NCBI GenBank assembly: GCA_052161645.1
Contig: CP197414.1
Length of the DNA stretch: 64,000 nucleotides
Direction: 5' to 3' (one strand)
DNA from: Laterigemmans sp052161645
GTDB taxonomy: Bacteria; Planctomycetota; Planctomycetia; Pirellulales; Pirellulaceae
Shown here: positions 51,885-62,578 of the stretch, piece after piece
Layout of the letters: each line of letters opens with the position of its first letter
How positions within the stretch are numbered: the first letter of the stretch is position 1
Notes under the pieces: model-generated
The model's input: only the letters and a program-made list of their open reading frames with translations
What the model was told of the DNA's origin: nothing
Databases searched by the model: none
Translations under genes and position numbers: made by a program

Positions 51885-54281
51885 ATGCGTGGCTGGTCTG
51901 TCATCATTGGAGTGCTGGTCTGGTGCTGCATCGCAGGGTTCGTTCCAGGTTGGCTGGTGCCAAGTTGGCTGAGTGATTGTCAATCGGTGCGTGCGGAGAG
52001 CTCGGCCACGGTCGTCGAGGAAATCACGACGGCGCAACGTTTGGCGCTTCAGCAAATCGACCAATTGATTGCGGAAGGAGAGGGCGAGGCGAAGGCGGTC
52101 GTCGATTTGTTGGTTCAGACGCTGGACGAAGCCGCTGGGCGGATGATTGCCGTCACACCCAACGGTGAGAGCGGAGAAGCTTTGGTGCGATACGTGCCGC
52201 TCGCGATGTTTCTGAACGACCGTTTGTTGCGGTGGGGAGTTTCGCATCCGGCGGTGTTGCGAGAGTATCGCCAGCGGGTCGATGCAACGGCCAGGAGGCG
52301 AATCGAAGCGGCGTTTGCTGCTGATGATTTGACCTTAGCACGCAGCTTGGCTGATCGCTTTCTTGCCACCAGCCACGGGGATGATGCGTTATTGGCAGTT
52401 GCCGACTTGGCGCTGCGGCGCGGGTATTACTGGACTGCGATCGCCGCGCTGCGACGGCTTGATCCGCGTTGGCAGGCCGTCGCTGAGCCAGCTCCCGGTG
52501 TTGCAGAGCAGAAGCTTGCGGCGGCTGAGGTGGCGGGGCTGGGTTGGGAGTTTATCTTGGCCGGTTTGGACGCAGCGCAGTTTGCCGAGCTGCGAACTTA
52601 TTTGCTGTCTGCGGAACAATCGCCAGCTGCTTGGCCGCTGGGTTGTTACGTGGGGTCCGATCTTCCACCGGCAGCGATTGGGTTGCGTTTGGTAATCGCC
52701 TATCGAGGAGCCGGAGAGCGGGTCACCGCCACGCGGCTGGCCGAGTTGCTGGCTGGTTGGTATGCCGATGCGGAAGTAGTCTTCGGAGGCAAAGCGATGC
52801 CGCTGCCCGAGGCCTTACGGGCAATCGACTCTGCCCCTGAACGGGCGGCTGGTGGGCAGTGGTCGACGTTGGGGCAGGATGGCCGGCGAATTTATCAGGC
52901 TCCCGCGTTGGGTGAGTTGCCGTTGTTGCCGAGTTGGCGAGTGGAGTTGGATATCGTGGAAACGGTGCCGCGAACTTTACCAACGGAACCACCGGTAGGT
53001 GCGGCCACGACCACTGCGGATCGACTTCGTGATCAGCGACCGGCGGCAGACATTTGGCCGATCATTCATCATGGCTTGGTTATCGGCCAAGCGGGCGATG
53101 CGATTTATGCTTGGCAGTTGGAAAGTGGCCAGCCATGGCCGATGGGGGAGCGGGGAGTGCCCTTATTTGCTTCACCACGGGGTGCCGCTTTGCGACCGGT
53201 GGCGGGTGAACTGCCTGTCGATCGCCGTCCTCAGTATTCGCTATCGGCGGCTCGCGGACGAGTTGCAGTGAGGTTGGGGCCGCCCGAGTCGGGGTGGTTG
53301 ACCGTCGCGCGGCCGACGCAAGCTTTATCGCAATTGGCTGTCTTGGATCTGCGGCAAGAGGGGCGGCTGCTCGATGGCTATCCGGCTCAGTGGAGCGTGC
53401 CCCAGCGGCAAGCTTTTTACGAATTTGAGGGGGCTCCGTTAATTGTCGGCGAGCGGATGTACGTGGGGGTGAATCAACGCGATCAAGCCAACGAACGTTC
53501 TTCGGTCGCCTGTTTTGATGTTGCCAGCGGAGCTCTGTTATTTCAGTCCCCCACCCTCGGCGCGGCGCGACCGCTGGTGCAGACCTCCAGCCATCGCCTG
53601 GGGCATGCCGTGGTCAGTTATCGCGAAGGGACCGTTTATTATCAGGGGGATGGCGGAGTGGTGGCCGCTATCGATGGTGTGGATGGAGCGTTGCGTTGGT
53701 TGCTGCGGTATCCGCGGGCTGAGTTAGCTGACAGTGGCTATCCACGCCGTCGCCGCGCGGCCGTGAAACGCTCCAGCCCGATTGCCATTGCCGGGCCGCT
53801 GGCGATTGTGATGGCAGCGGATCTCGATCGTTTGCTCGGCTTGGATGTGGCCACGGGCTGCGTGGTCTGGGCCAGCGAGCCTGGGCAAGTCGATGATGTC
53901 GACCAGATTTTGGGCCGCCAAGACCAGTGGTTAATCGCCGGTGGTGATTCGTTGTCTTGGATTGATCGGCAAACGGGATTGGTCGTAGGACAATGGCCCG
54001 CGGGCAGTTCGCGGCAGCCGCACGGCGCGCTGCCCCAGCCGCGGCGAGCGGGACGCGGGCTGATGGCCGGTGATAAAATTTATTGGCCGACCAATGACGC
54101 GATTTGGATCTTTGCCGCCAAGCCGGCCAGCCAGTCGGGCATGGGAATAATCGTGCCCAGGCCGCTGCGGCGAATCGAATTAGCGGCCAGTGGCTTGCGC
54201 GGCGGCGATTTGATCACCGCCGATGGCGTGCTAGTGATGAGTCAAGGATCGACGATCGCCGCATTTAAGAGTTTGGATTGA
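51885..54281 (+). CDS. exported protein with PQQ-like beta-propeller
   Basis: A 798-aa protein. The signal peptide is hydrophobic (VIIGVLVWCCIAGFVPGWLV), cleaved near AESSATVV. The N-terminal ~300 residues are helical, with TPR-like features (LALRRGYYWTAIAALRRLDP). The C-terminal ~450 residues form PQQ/WD40-like blades: PIIHHGLVIGQAGDAIYAWQ, APLIVGERMYVGVNQRDQA, DVASGALLFQSP, VYYQGDGGVVAAIDGVDGAL and GLDVATGCVVWAS. Such proteins, common in planctomycetes, bind no proven cofactor and are often outer-membrane or periplasmic scaffolds. It follows the oxidase operon after 45 bp and may be co-transcribed. A cluster of dispersed repeats follows. Confidence 0.8.
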   Translation: MRGWSVIIGVLVWCCIAGFVPGWLVPSWLSDCQSVRAESSATVVEEITTAQRLALQQIDQLIAEGEGEAKAVVDLLVQTLDEAAGRMIAVTPNGESGEALVRYVPLAMFLNDRLLRWGVSHPAVLREYRQRVDATARRRIEAAFAADDLTLARSLADRFLATSHGDDALLAVADLALRRGYYWTAIAALRRLDPRWQAVAEPAPGVAEQKLAAAEVAGLGWEFILAGLDAAQFAELRTYLLSAEQSPAAWPLGCYVGSDLPPAAIGLRLVIAYRGAGERVTATRLAELLAGWYADAEVVFGGKAMPLPEALRAIDSAPERAAGGQWSTLGQDGRRIYQAPALGELPLLPSWRVELDIVETVPRTLPTEPPVGAATTTADRLRDQRPAADIWPIIHHGLVIGQAGDAIYAWQLESGQPWPMGERGVPLFASPRGAALRPVAGELPVDRRPQYSLSAARGRVAVRLGPPESGWLTVARPTQALSQLAVLDLRQEGRLLDGYPAQWSVPQRQAFYEFEGAPLIVGERMYVGVNQRDQANERSSVACFDVASGALLFQSPTLGAARPLVQTSSHRLGHAVVSYREGTVYYQGDGGVVAAIDGVDGALRWLLRYPRAELADSGYPRRRRAAVKRSSPIAIAGPLAIVMAADLDRLLGLDVATGCVVWASEPGQVDDVDQILGRQDQWLIAGGDSLSWIDRQTGLVVGQWPAGSSRQPHGALPQPRRAGRGLMAGDKIYWPTNDAIWIFAAKPASQSGMGIIVPRPLRRIELAASGLRGGDLITADGVLVMSQGSTIAAFKSLD

Positions 54282-54330
54282 GAACCAGCGACAGCCTGAC
54301 GTGTGGTAATATGGGAGTCGTTCTGCCGTT

Positions 54331-54452
54331 AGCCGCGATGGCGCTAGCCGCGGTTCCCGTTTTGAACCAAACTAGTTAGCCGCGCCAGAACGGTGGCTAG
54401 CGCCAAAACCGCTAACGAACGGTGGCTAGCGCCAAAACCGCTAACGGCGGTT
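54331..54452. repeat. cluster of GTTAGCCGC/GCTAGC dispersed repeats, with two 29-bp tandem copies
   Basis: A forward copy (54331-54358) matches 9191-9218. A partial copy follows (GTTAGCCGCGCC, near 54375). Then come two exact 29-bp units in the opposite sense (54388-54416, 54417-54445), beginning GAACGGTGGCTAGCGCC and ending CCGCTAAC. The block lies between two plus-strand genes and may form alternating hairpins. Confidence 0.75.
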
Positions 54453-55523
54453 CCTGACAGGCTTGTATTCCCTCGCAAGAACCCTCGAACCTGATCGCAT
54501 TGATAGAGTCATTCATGAGCAGTGGCAGTGATAGAGAAAAAATTCAGCGGCTGGCGGAAGTTTACGCTCAGCTGTCGGCTGAATTGTCCAAACGCATCAT
54601 TGGTCAGCGGGAAGTGATTGACCAGGTTTTGACCGCTTTGGTATCGGGCGGGCATTGCTTGTTGGTCGGTGTGCCCGGGTTGGCAAAAACAATGTTAGTG
54701 CACAGCTTGGCGGAATCGTTGCAGCTCGACTTTAACCGGATTCAGTTCACACCCGATTTGATGCCTTCGGACATCACTGGTACCGAAGTGTTGCAGGAGG
54801 ATCGGGCGACCGGTGAGCGTCAATTTCGCTTTATCCCGGGGCCCGTCTTTGCCAACATTGTGCTGGCTGACGAGATCAACCGAACTCCACCCAAGACGCA
54901 GGCGGCGCTATTGGAAGCGATGCAGGAGGGGCAAGTCACGGCGGCCGGGCAGAAGCACACGCTGCCGACGCCGTTCTTCGTGCTGGCGACTCAGAATCCG
55001 ATCGAGCAGGAGGGAACTTATCCGTTGCCCGAAGCTCAGCTCGATCGTTTCATGTTTGATATTCGCATTGATTATCCGAGTGAGGATGATGAATTGCGAG
55101 TAGTGATGGAGACGACGACGGGAGAGAAGCAGGCATTGAATCAGATCACCGGCGGCGTGGAACTGTTGGAGTTGGCCGCCGTGGTGCGACGCGTCCCGCT
55201 GGCCGAACCGGTGGCTCGCTTCGCCGTCGCGTTGGCCCGTTGCACACGTCCAGATTCTCCCACATCACCCGCTGAAATTCGCGACTATGTAAGCTGGGGA
55301 GCCGGACCGCGAGCCGGGCAGTTTCTCGCTTTGGGTGGCAAAGCGCGGGCGGCGCTCGATGGGCGTTTGGTGGTCGAGCGGAGAGACATCGAAGCGGTCG
55401 CGCTGCCGGTGTTGCGCCATCGGATTCGCACTAATTTTGCCGCGGGCGCGGATGGTGTTTCGGTGGACGAGATTATCGCCCGCGCAGTTCGTTTTGTTAG
55501 AGCCAACGAAAAGGCATTGGACG

Positions 55524-56843
<1,320 letters not shown>

Positions 56844-56916
56844 TCCTGCTGGGGTGATGGTCGGTTATACTGAGCATCTACACCCACCTTCCTCCGCTCT
56901 TTTTGGAGACCCACCG

Positions 56917-58248
56917 ATGCCCGCTATCACAGCGACCCCGCTTCGTGACCGACGTCTTTTTCTCAAAGGTTCCGTGGCCATTGCAGCCGCTTCGCTGACC
57001 GCTGGTTCGCAATCACTGGTCGCCTCCCCACGTCCCCAAGCCGCACCCCGCGGCCAGGGTGAAGGCAAGCCGATTCGAGTGGGAATCATGGGAGTGAATG
57101 GCCGCGGCAGTGCTTTGGCCAGTGGCTTTATGGCGGCCGCCGACGCCGAGGTGGTTTATCTCTGCGATGTCGATTCACGCGCCCTGGAACGCGTTACCAA
57201 ACGTGTGCTGGAAGGGCAGGGGAAAGCACCGCAAACGACCAATGATGTGCGTCGCATGTTGGATGATCCGCAACTCGATGCGCTGATCGTGGCAGCCCCC
57301 AATCATTGGCATGCTCCCGCCACAATCATGGGTTGCGATGCGGGCAAACATGTGTATGTCGAAAAACCATGTAGCCACACCGCCGAGGAGGGTGAGTGGG
57401 CGGTTGCCGCGGCGCGACAACATGATCGCGTGGTTCAGATGGGTAGCCAACGAAGAAGCTGGCCGGCGATTCGTCTGGCGATCAGCAAACTGCATGAGGG
57501 CGTGATTGGCGAAGTGCATTACGCTCGCACTTGGTACAACAATCGTCGCGGCCCGGTTGGGACCGGCAAAGTTGTGCCAGTTCCGCAGTGGCTCGACTGG
57601 GAACTGTGGCAAGGGCCAGCTCCCAGGGTCGATTATCGCGACAACGTTGTGCACTACCAGTGGCATTGGAATTGGCATTGGGGTAACGGCGAACTGGGGA
57701 ACAACGGCGTCCACGCGATCGACGTGGCGAGGTGGGGACTGGAGGTCACCTATCCCCAACGAGTCACCGCCGGCGGTGGCAAATATCGTCACCAAGATGA
57801 TCAGCAAACGCCCGATACGATGATGGTGACATTTGATTTTCCCGAGCAAAAAACGATCACTTGGGAGGGCTTGAGTTGGTCCCCCCTGGGGCCGCACGAT
57901 AGTGGTTTCGGGATTAGCTTTCATGGCACCGAAGGCTCGTTGATCGTGCACGATCCGGGCTACACCATTTTTGATATTCGGGGCAAGGAGGTGGAGACGC
58001 ATACCGATCGTGGTGGTGACGCCGATCACTTGGATGATTTCCTGACCGCGATCCGCGACGGGCGGCGACCTAACGCTGATATTCAAGAAGCGCATCGCAG
58101 CACGCTGTTATGTCATTTGGGAAATATTGCCTATCGCACCAGCAGCACCTTGCAGACGCGTCCCGAGGACGGACACATTCTCGATAACCAACCAGCCGCC
58201 GTGTTGTGGGGCCGCGAGTATGCCGATGGTTGGCGCCCCCGCGGGTAA
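56917..58248 (+). CDS. Gfo/Idh/MocA-family dehydrogenase with twin-arginine signal
   Basis: A 443-aa exported oxidoreductase. The N-terminus PLRDRRLFLKGSVAIAAAS is a twin-arginine signal with RR-x-F-L-K. The Rossmann fold begins IRVGIMGVNGRGSALASGFM, with later VAAPNHWHAP and VEKPCSHTAEEGEWAV; the catalytic Lys lies in the EKP motif, which is highly conserved. C-terminal segments include ELGNNGVHAIDVARWGLEVT and the typical DHLDDFLTAIRDGRRPNADI. Family members act on sugars or sugar acids with NAD(P), or are non-enzymatic. GGAG 8 bp before ATG 56917 supports this start. A hairpin separates it from the next gene of the same family. Confidence 0.93.
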   Translation: MPAITATPLRDRRLFLKGSVAIAAASLTAGSQSLVASPRPQAAPRGQGEGKPIRVGIMGVNGRGSALASGFMAAADAEVVYLCDVDSRALERVTKRVLEGQGKAPQTTNDVRRMLDDPQLDALIVAAPNHWHAPATIMGCDAGKHVYVEKPCSHTAEEGEWAVAAARQHDRVVQMGSQRRSWPAIRLAISKLHEGVIGEVHYARTWYNNRRGPVGTGKVVPVPQWLDWELWQGPAPRVDYRDNVVHYQWHWNWHWGNGELGNNGVHAIDVARWGLEVTYPQRVTAGGGKYRHQDDQQTPDTMMVTFDFPEQKTITWEGLSWSPLGPHDSGFGISFHGTEGSLIVHDPGYTIFDIRGKEVETHTDRGGDADHLDDFLTAIRDGRRPNADIQEAHRSTLLCHLGNIAYRTSSTLQTRPEDGHILDNQPAAVLWGREYADGWRPRG

Positions 58249-58267
58249 GTGACCAGCGTTGTTTGAA

Positions 58268-58313
58268 AGTCGCCTTTCGCTCCGTCGAAAGTATGTAAGT
58301 ACGAAAGGCGACT
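58268..58313 (+). terminator. 12-bp perfect hairpin between the two dehydrogenase genes, with an alternative fold
   Basis: AGTCGCCTTTCG (58268-58279) and CGAAAGGCGACT (58302-58313) pair fully. The 5' arm can instead pair with CGAAAG at 58286-58291. The T-content after the stem is modest (CTGTTTCTCC), so it could be a terminator or a leader structure for the gene at 58339. Confidence 0.55.
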
Positions 58314-58338
58314 CTGTTTCTCCTTTGAAAATATTATC

Positions 58339-59385
58339 ATGAAGTTAACTCATATGTTTTTTCAACGTTGTTTGAGTCTTGCCGGTTTGGTGTTGTTGCT
58401 AAGTTGTTTTATTTCGGCAACCGTGCATGCGGAGGATAATGAGATCATGAAGATTGGTATCATCGGCCTCGATACTTCGCACGCTCCCGCTTTTACCAAA
58501 GCCATGAATCGGGAGCCGGCCGATCCCGAGATGCTCGGCTGTCGCGTGGTGGCCGCTTATCCATATGGGAGCCGCGAGATTGAATCGAGTTCCAGTCGGA
58601 TCCCCAAGTATGTCGAAGAGTTTGAGGAGATGGGGATCGAGATCGTCGATTCGCTTGATGCTTTGCTAGAACGCGTCGATGGTGTGCTGTTGGAAACGAA
58701 TGACGGCGGACCCCATTTGGAACAAGCGTTAGCCGTGTTCCGAGCGGGCAAGCCGGTCTTTATTGATAAACCGGCGGCGGCGCAATTGCCCGATGTGGTG
58801 GCGATTTACCGCGCTGCTGAGCAATATAAGGTGCCGATGTTTTCCAGTTCATCATTGCGATATGCGGCCAATGCGCAAGCTATCCGAGCAGGCAAATATG
58901 GCAAGGTGTTAGGTTGTGATGCCTACAGTCCCTGCTCGCTCGAGCCGAGTCATGCTGATCTGTTCTGGTACGGCATCCATGGTGTGGAATTGCTGTACAC
59001 CGTGATGGGAACGGGGTGCCAGCAAGTCTCGCGGACTTCCAGTGATGATTTTGAATTGGTCGTTGGCAAGTGGGAGGATGGTCGGATCGGCACCTTCCGC
59101 GGAATCCGCGCCGGCAGTGGTGGTTACGGCGGCACGGCCTTTGGCGAGACGGGCAAAGGGGAAATTGGGCCTTATGATGGTTACCGGCCTTTGGTCGTGG
59201 AGATTGCCAAATTCTTTCGTAGTGGCCAATCGCCGATCGCGGCCGCCGAGACTTTAGAGCTGTACACCTTCATGGCGGCGGCCGATGCCAGCAAGCAAGC
59301 TGGTGGTAAACCGGTCGATCTGGCCAGCGTGCGTGAACAGGCGGAACAGCAGGCTGCCACGCGGCTCAAGCAGTTTGAGCAATAG
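58339..59385 (+). CDS. exported Gfo/Idh/MocA-like oxidoreductase
   Basis: This 348-aa protein has an N-terminal signal (LSLAGLVLLLSCFISATVHA) and a Rossmann fold starting MKIGIIGLDTSHAPAFTKAM, so the GxGxxG glycines are replaced by GLDTSH, a variant seen in this subgroup. Next comes a segment with EEFEEMGIEIVDSLDALLER and VDGVLLETNDGGPHLEQALA, and the catalytic-type lysine VFIDKPAAAQ. The C-terminal part has HGVELLYTVMGTGCQQVSR. It lies 90 bp after another dehydrogenase of the same superfamily. The substrate is unknown; the Sec-type signal contrasts with the twin-arginine signal of its neighbour. Confidence 0.85.
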   Translation: MKLTHMFFQRCLSLAGLVLLLSCFISATVHAEDNEIMKIGIIGLDTSHAPAFTKAMNREPADPEMLGCRVVAAYPYGSREIESSSSRIPKYVEEFEEMGIEIVDSLDALLERVDGVLLETNDGGPHLEQALAVFRAGKPVFIDKPAAAQLPDVVAIYRAAEQYKVPMFSSSSLRYAANAQAIRAGKYGKVLGCDAYSPCSLEPSHADLFWYGIHGVELLYTVMGTGCQQVSRTSSDDFELVVGKWEDGRIGTFRGIRAGSGGYGGTAFGETGKGEIGPYDGYRPLVVEIAKFFRSGQSPIAAAETLELYTFMAAADASKQAGGKPVDLASVREQAEQQAATRLKQFEQ

Positions 59386-59555
59386 TTGCATGATGCAAAG
59401 AAGTGACTGATCAGCGGGCAAATTACTGAAAAACTATGATTTCAAATTTGCCTCGCTGCGGAGCCTGAGCTATTCATTCAAAAACGGGCACTCCACTGCC
59501 GCTTTGTTGGCCTTGCTCTCACATTCACTTTGCTCGCCCGTCGAGGAATTCCGGC

Positions 59556-59768
59556 ATGTCTGATCGACCCACAGCGACTGACCCCCAGGCGTTATTAGAA
59601 TCGGCAACTCTGCGGATCGATTCATTGGTAGAGCTGCTGGAGATGGAGAATCAAGCGGCCGAGGGTGAACCGATTAGCGATTACGAGTTGGAAACGCAGA
59701 TGGCTCGCTGCATCGATATTGCCATGGCCCAGGAAGAAAGCTGGGTCACGGTTGACTCCCTGGTGTAG
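59556..59768 (+). CDS. small acidic protein of unknown function
   Basis: A 70-aa frame from ATG 59556. It is helical and acidic: PQALLESATLRIDSLVELLE, then EPISDYELETQMARCIDIAM and a short tail (ESWVTVDSLV). There are no membrane segments or known motifs. It stands 170 bp after the dehydrogenase and 39 bp before the convergent PfkB gene. The codon pattern looks gene-like, but it could still be a chance frame. Confidence 0.45.
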   Translation: MSDRPTATDPQALLESATLRIDSLVELLEMENQAAEGEPISDYELETQMARCIDIAMAQEESWVTVDSLV

Positions 59769-59807
59769 GCCGCGACGTTATTTCCCCGCTTTGCCTGGAG
59801 TCGTTTT

Positions 59808-60821
59808 TCACTCGGTTGCAAGCAATTCGGTCGCGTCGAGTTGCGGCGTGGCACCCCGGTGGCTGGCGACAAAAGCGCCCACGCGGTTGGCGCGGATAAC
59901 GATTTGTTCTTCTGGCCAATCTTGAATTAGGCCTAACAGGCAAGTGGCTCCGCAGGCATCGCCGGCACCCACGGGATCGCTGTCGGCCTCCGCTGGGAAC
60001 TTTGGCACGGGACCAGTAAAGCGGCCGCGAGCGGTGATCAATTCAGTCCCTTGGCTGCCGTGCGTCAGCACCACGGCCCGCAGCTGGAAATGGTCCATCA
60101 GCCGAATCGCCAGATCAGCCTCAGCTAGTTCTTTAGCAGGCAATTGCTCGTCACTCAAGCCGAGCAGGTTGGACACGATTTGCAACTCTTCTTCGTTGAG
60201 TTTGACAGCGTCGGCCAACTGGCAACTTGCTCGCAACACATCGGCGTTGTAATAGTCACCTCGCAAATTGACGTCGAAGAATTTGATCGCGGTGGGGCAC
60301 GCCGCCAGGAATCGCTGGATCGTCGTGCGACTGATTGCGGCCCGCTGGCCCAAAGTACCAAACGTCACGCCGGCGGTTTGGGCGGCCAGATGCTCGACCG
60401 CGGGTGACCACTGAAGATGATCCCAAGCGACGTTGGAGACGAATTCGTAATTGGGCTCTCCGTCGATCAGTTCGATTTGGACGGTGCCTGTGGGGTGTGT
60501 GGGATCGTGTTGGATGGACGAAGTGTCCAGCTCGCGACGTCGTAATGCAGCGACGATTTGTTGCCCCAAGGCATCAGGACCGATGCGGGAGACCATTTGG
60601 CCGGCGAGTCCCCAGGGGGCACCCAGCGCGTGCGCCACAAGCGCCGCGTTCAACGGGGCGCCGCCCATCGTGGCGTGGTCTTGAAAGCAGTCAAACAGCA
60701 CTTCTCCAATGCCGACAATCTTGGTTTTCGCTTGCTCGCTGTTCAATAGATTCGCCGCGGTTGGTGGGGACTCGTCAAGATCTGCAGGACAGATCGTAGC
60801 AAATCGGCCAGCGGGCACCAA
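59808..60821 (-). CDS. PfkB-family carbohydrate kinase (fructokinase-like)
   Basis: About 305-337 aa, depending on the start. The family begins at KIVGIGEVLFDCFQDHATMG, then GAPLNAALVAHALG (signature 1) and, near the C-terminus, DSDPVGAGDACGATCLLGLI with the catalytic Asp of GAGD. IKFFDVNLRGDYYNADVLR is the typical sugar-kinase strand. The pattern fits fructokinase-like enzymes phosphorylating a hexose. No ATG is close to the start of the fold: the frame opens with TTG at 60821 or GTG at 60818, so the start is uncertain. The neighbour on its left is convergent and the RluB-type gene on its right is divergent. Confidence 0.88.
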   Translation of the reverse strand: MVPAGRFATICPADLDESPPTAANLLNSEQAKTKIVGIGEVLFDCFQDHATMGGAPLNAALVAHALGAPWGLAGQMVSRIGPDALGQQIVAALRRRELDTSSIQHDPTHPTGTVQIELIDGEPNYEFVSNVAWDHLQWSPAVEHLAAQTAGVTFGTLGQRAAISRTTIQRFLAACPTAIKFFDVNLRGDYYNADVLRASCQLADAVKLNEEELQIVSNLLGLSDEQLPAKELAEADLAIRLMDHFQLRAVVLTHGSQGTELITARGRFTGPVPKFPAEADSDPVGAGDACGATCLLGLIQDWPEEQIVIRANRVGAFVASHRGATPQLDATELLATE

Positions 60822-61048
60822 ATCGGCCGTTCAGGCGAATCGGCGAGTCTTTTTTCCGATTGCTGTCAAGCATCCTCCTGGACGATCGGCCGCAAGTAAC
60901 GATACTGTGAGCATAGAGACGCTGGCTGCCACGGACCCACCGGATTTATCGAATCCCCCCGTTTGAGCTTGAGCTGATCCAAACTGGTCCCGATTCGTCT
61001 GATTGGCCCCATTAGTCGTCACTTTCCCCTTTCATCATTGCAGTTAAC

Positions 61049-62557
61049 GTGCCGCGTCGATCTGATTCCAAAAAAACATCCGCCAAAAAACCAGACGCCA
61101 AACAATCTGGCGGCAAGCAATCTGGCGTTAAAAGATTAGTAGGTGGCAAGCCATCGGCCGGCAAGAAATCAGCCGAGACACAGCCGCCGGTTGAGGTCGT
61201 CGATCCCAGCCTGCGAGCCGGACCACCACCGCGAAAACAGGCGGCCGGCAAACCTAGCGGGGCCGGCAGCGCGTCTGCTGGGCCGCAGCGTTTGCAACGA
61301 GTGTTGGCAGCGGCCGGCTTTGGCAGCCGCCGGCAATGCGAAGAATTGATCACGGAACAGCGAGTGGAAGTCGATGGCAAAATCGTCGACCAGCTGGGTG
61401 CTCAAGTCGATCCCAGCACGGCCAAAATTTTCGTCGACGGGTCGCCGGTCAAGCGGCAGCGTCACGTCTATTTTCTCTTGAACAAGCCGCCCGGGGTGGT
61501 TACCACGAATCGGGATCCGCAAGGCCGCACGCGCGTGATCGACTTGATTCAAGAACGCGAGCGGGTGTTCCCCGTGGGGCGTTTGGATCGCAGCAGCGAG
61601 GGACTGATCCTGCTGACTAATGACGGCGATTTTGCGCAGCAGTTGACGCATCCCAAATATGGCGTCCGCAAGATCTATCGCGTCACGGTGGCTGGCAAAG
61701 TTGACAGCGCGAAATTGGCCGAGATGCGAAAGGGCATCTATATCGCCGAGGGGCGAGTCGCGGTCGATGGCGCCAAAGTGCTGAAGCATCGGGGCAAAGC
61801 CACCGAGATGGAGATCTTGCTCCGCGAGGGGAAAAACCGAGAGATTCGCCGCATTCTCGCTCGCTTGGGGCACAAGGTGCTGACCTTGCAACGGGTCGCG
61901 ATGGGTCCGCTGCGGTTGGGAGAGCTGCCGCGAGGGGCTTACCGTGCCGTGACTGCCACCGAGCTGCGGCGGTTGCGTGAGGAAGTCTTTCATCAGTCGC
62001 GACGTGCGGCCGACGGTTTCGAGTCCGATGATGAGGGGGCGAAGGCAGGTCGGGATGCGAAAGTCGCCGGCCCTCGCAAGCCGCCGCGGAGCAAGTCGCC
62101 GCAGGGCAAGCCGGCTGGCAAGCCAGACGCCTTGGCGGAGGACGACGGCGAGGAATTCGAAGTGCGAGGAACTGAGGACAAGAGTTCCGCAGCTAAGGGG
62201 GCCGCAGCGAAGGGTTCCGAGACAAGGGGCCAGCGGGCCGGCAGAGAACTGTATGAACCGGGTTTGGTCGACCCCATGCTGGCCAGCGACTCGAAGGTCC
62301 GCGGGACCATCATCGGCGACGATTCTCCGGCCGCTGACGAGCCGGCTGCGAGGCGCTCCTCAGGTCGTTCGGCGGGGCGTTCGGCTGGCAGGAAAGCGAC
62401 CGGTGGCGATCGGGGAGCGGGTCGCAAATCGGCAGGTCGTAAATCAGCTGGTGGTAAATCAACTGGCGGGAAAGGCTCTGCTCCGACCGGCAAACGTGGT
62501 GCGGGAGGGAAGTTTCCCGGGGGTGGGAATCGCGGGCCAAAGCGTGGTGGCAAATAA
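61049..62557 (+). CDS. RluB/RsuA-type pseudouridine synthase with Lys/Ser-rich tails
   Basis: A 502-aa protein. Its core (about residues 90-310) has an S4 RNA-binding domain (RLQRVLAAAGFGSRRQCEEL) and the pseudouridine synthase domain with HVYFLLNKPPGVVTT, FPVGRLDRSSEGLILLTNDG (catalytic Asp in GRLD) and GKNREIRRILARLGHKVLTL. It isomerises a uridine in ribosomal RNA. Unusual are long basic low-complexity tails: an N-terminal ~85 residues rich in Lys/Ser/Gly, and a C-terminal ~180 residues with GRSAGRSAGRKATGG-like repeats ending in Gly/Lys. These probably bind RNA non-specifically. The only start in a good place is GTG 61049; a start further in would lose the tail. Confidence 0.9.
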   Translation: MPRRSDSKKTSAKKPDAKQSGGKQSGVKRLVGGKPSAGKKSAETQPPVEVVDPSLRAGPPPRKQAAGKPSGAGSASAGPQRLQRVLAAAGFGSRRQCEELITEQRVEVDGKIVDQLGAQVDPSTAKIFVDGSPVKRQRHVYFLLNKPPGVVTTNRDPQGRTRVIDLIQERERVFPVGRLDRSSEGLILLTNDGDFAQQLTHPKYGVRKIYRVTVAGKVDSAKLAEMRKGIYIAEGRVAVDGAKVLKHRGKATEMEILLREGKNREIRRILARLGHKVLTLQRVAMGPLRLGELPRGAYRAVTATELRRLREEVFHQSRRAADGFESDDEGAKAGRDAKVAGPRKPPRSKSPQGKPAGKPDALAEDDGEEFEVRGTEDKSSAAKGAAAKGSETRGQRAGRELYEPGLVDPMLASDSKVRGTIIGDDSPAADEPAARRSSGRSAGRSAGRKATGGDRGAGRKSAGRKSAGGKSTGGKGSAPTGKRGAGGKFPGGGNRGPKRGGK

Positions 62558-62578
62558 CTTCAGCGGAAGGAACAACCG

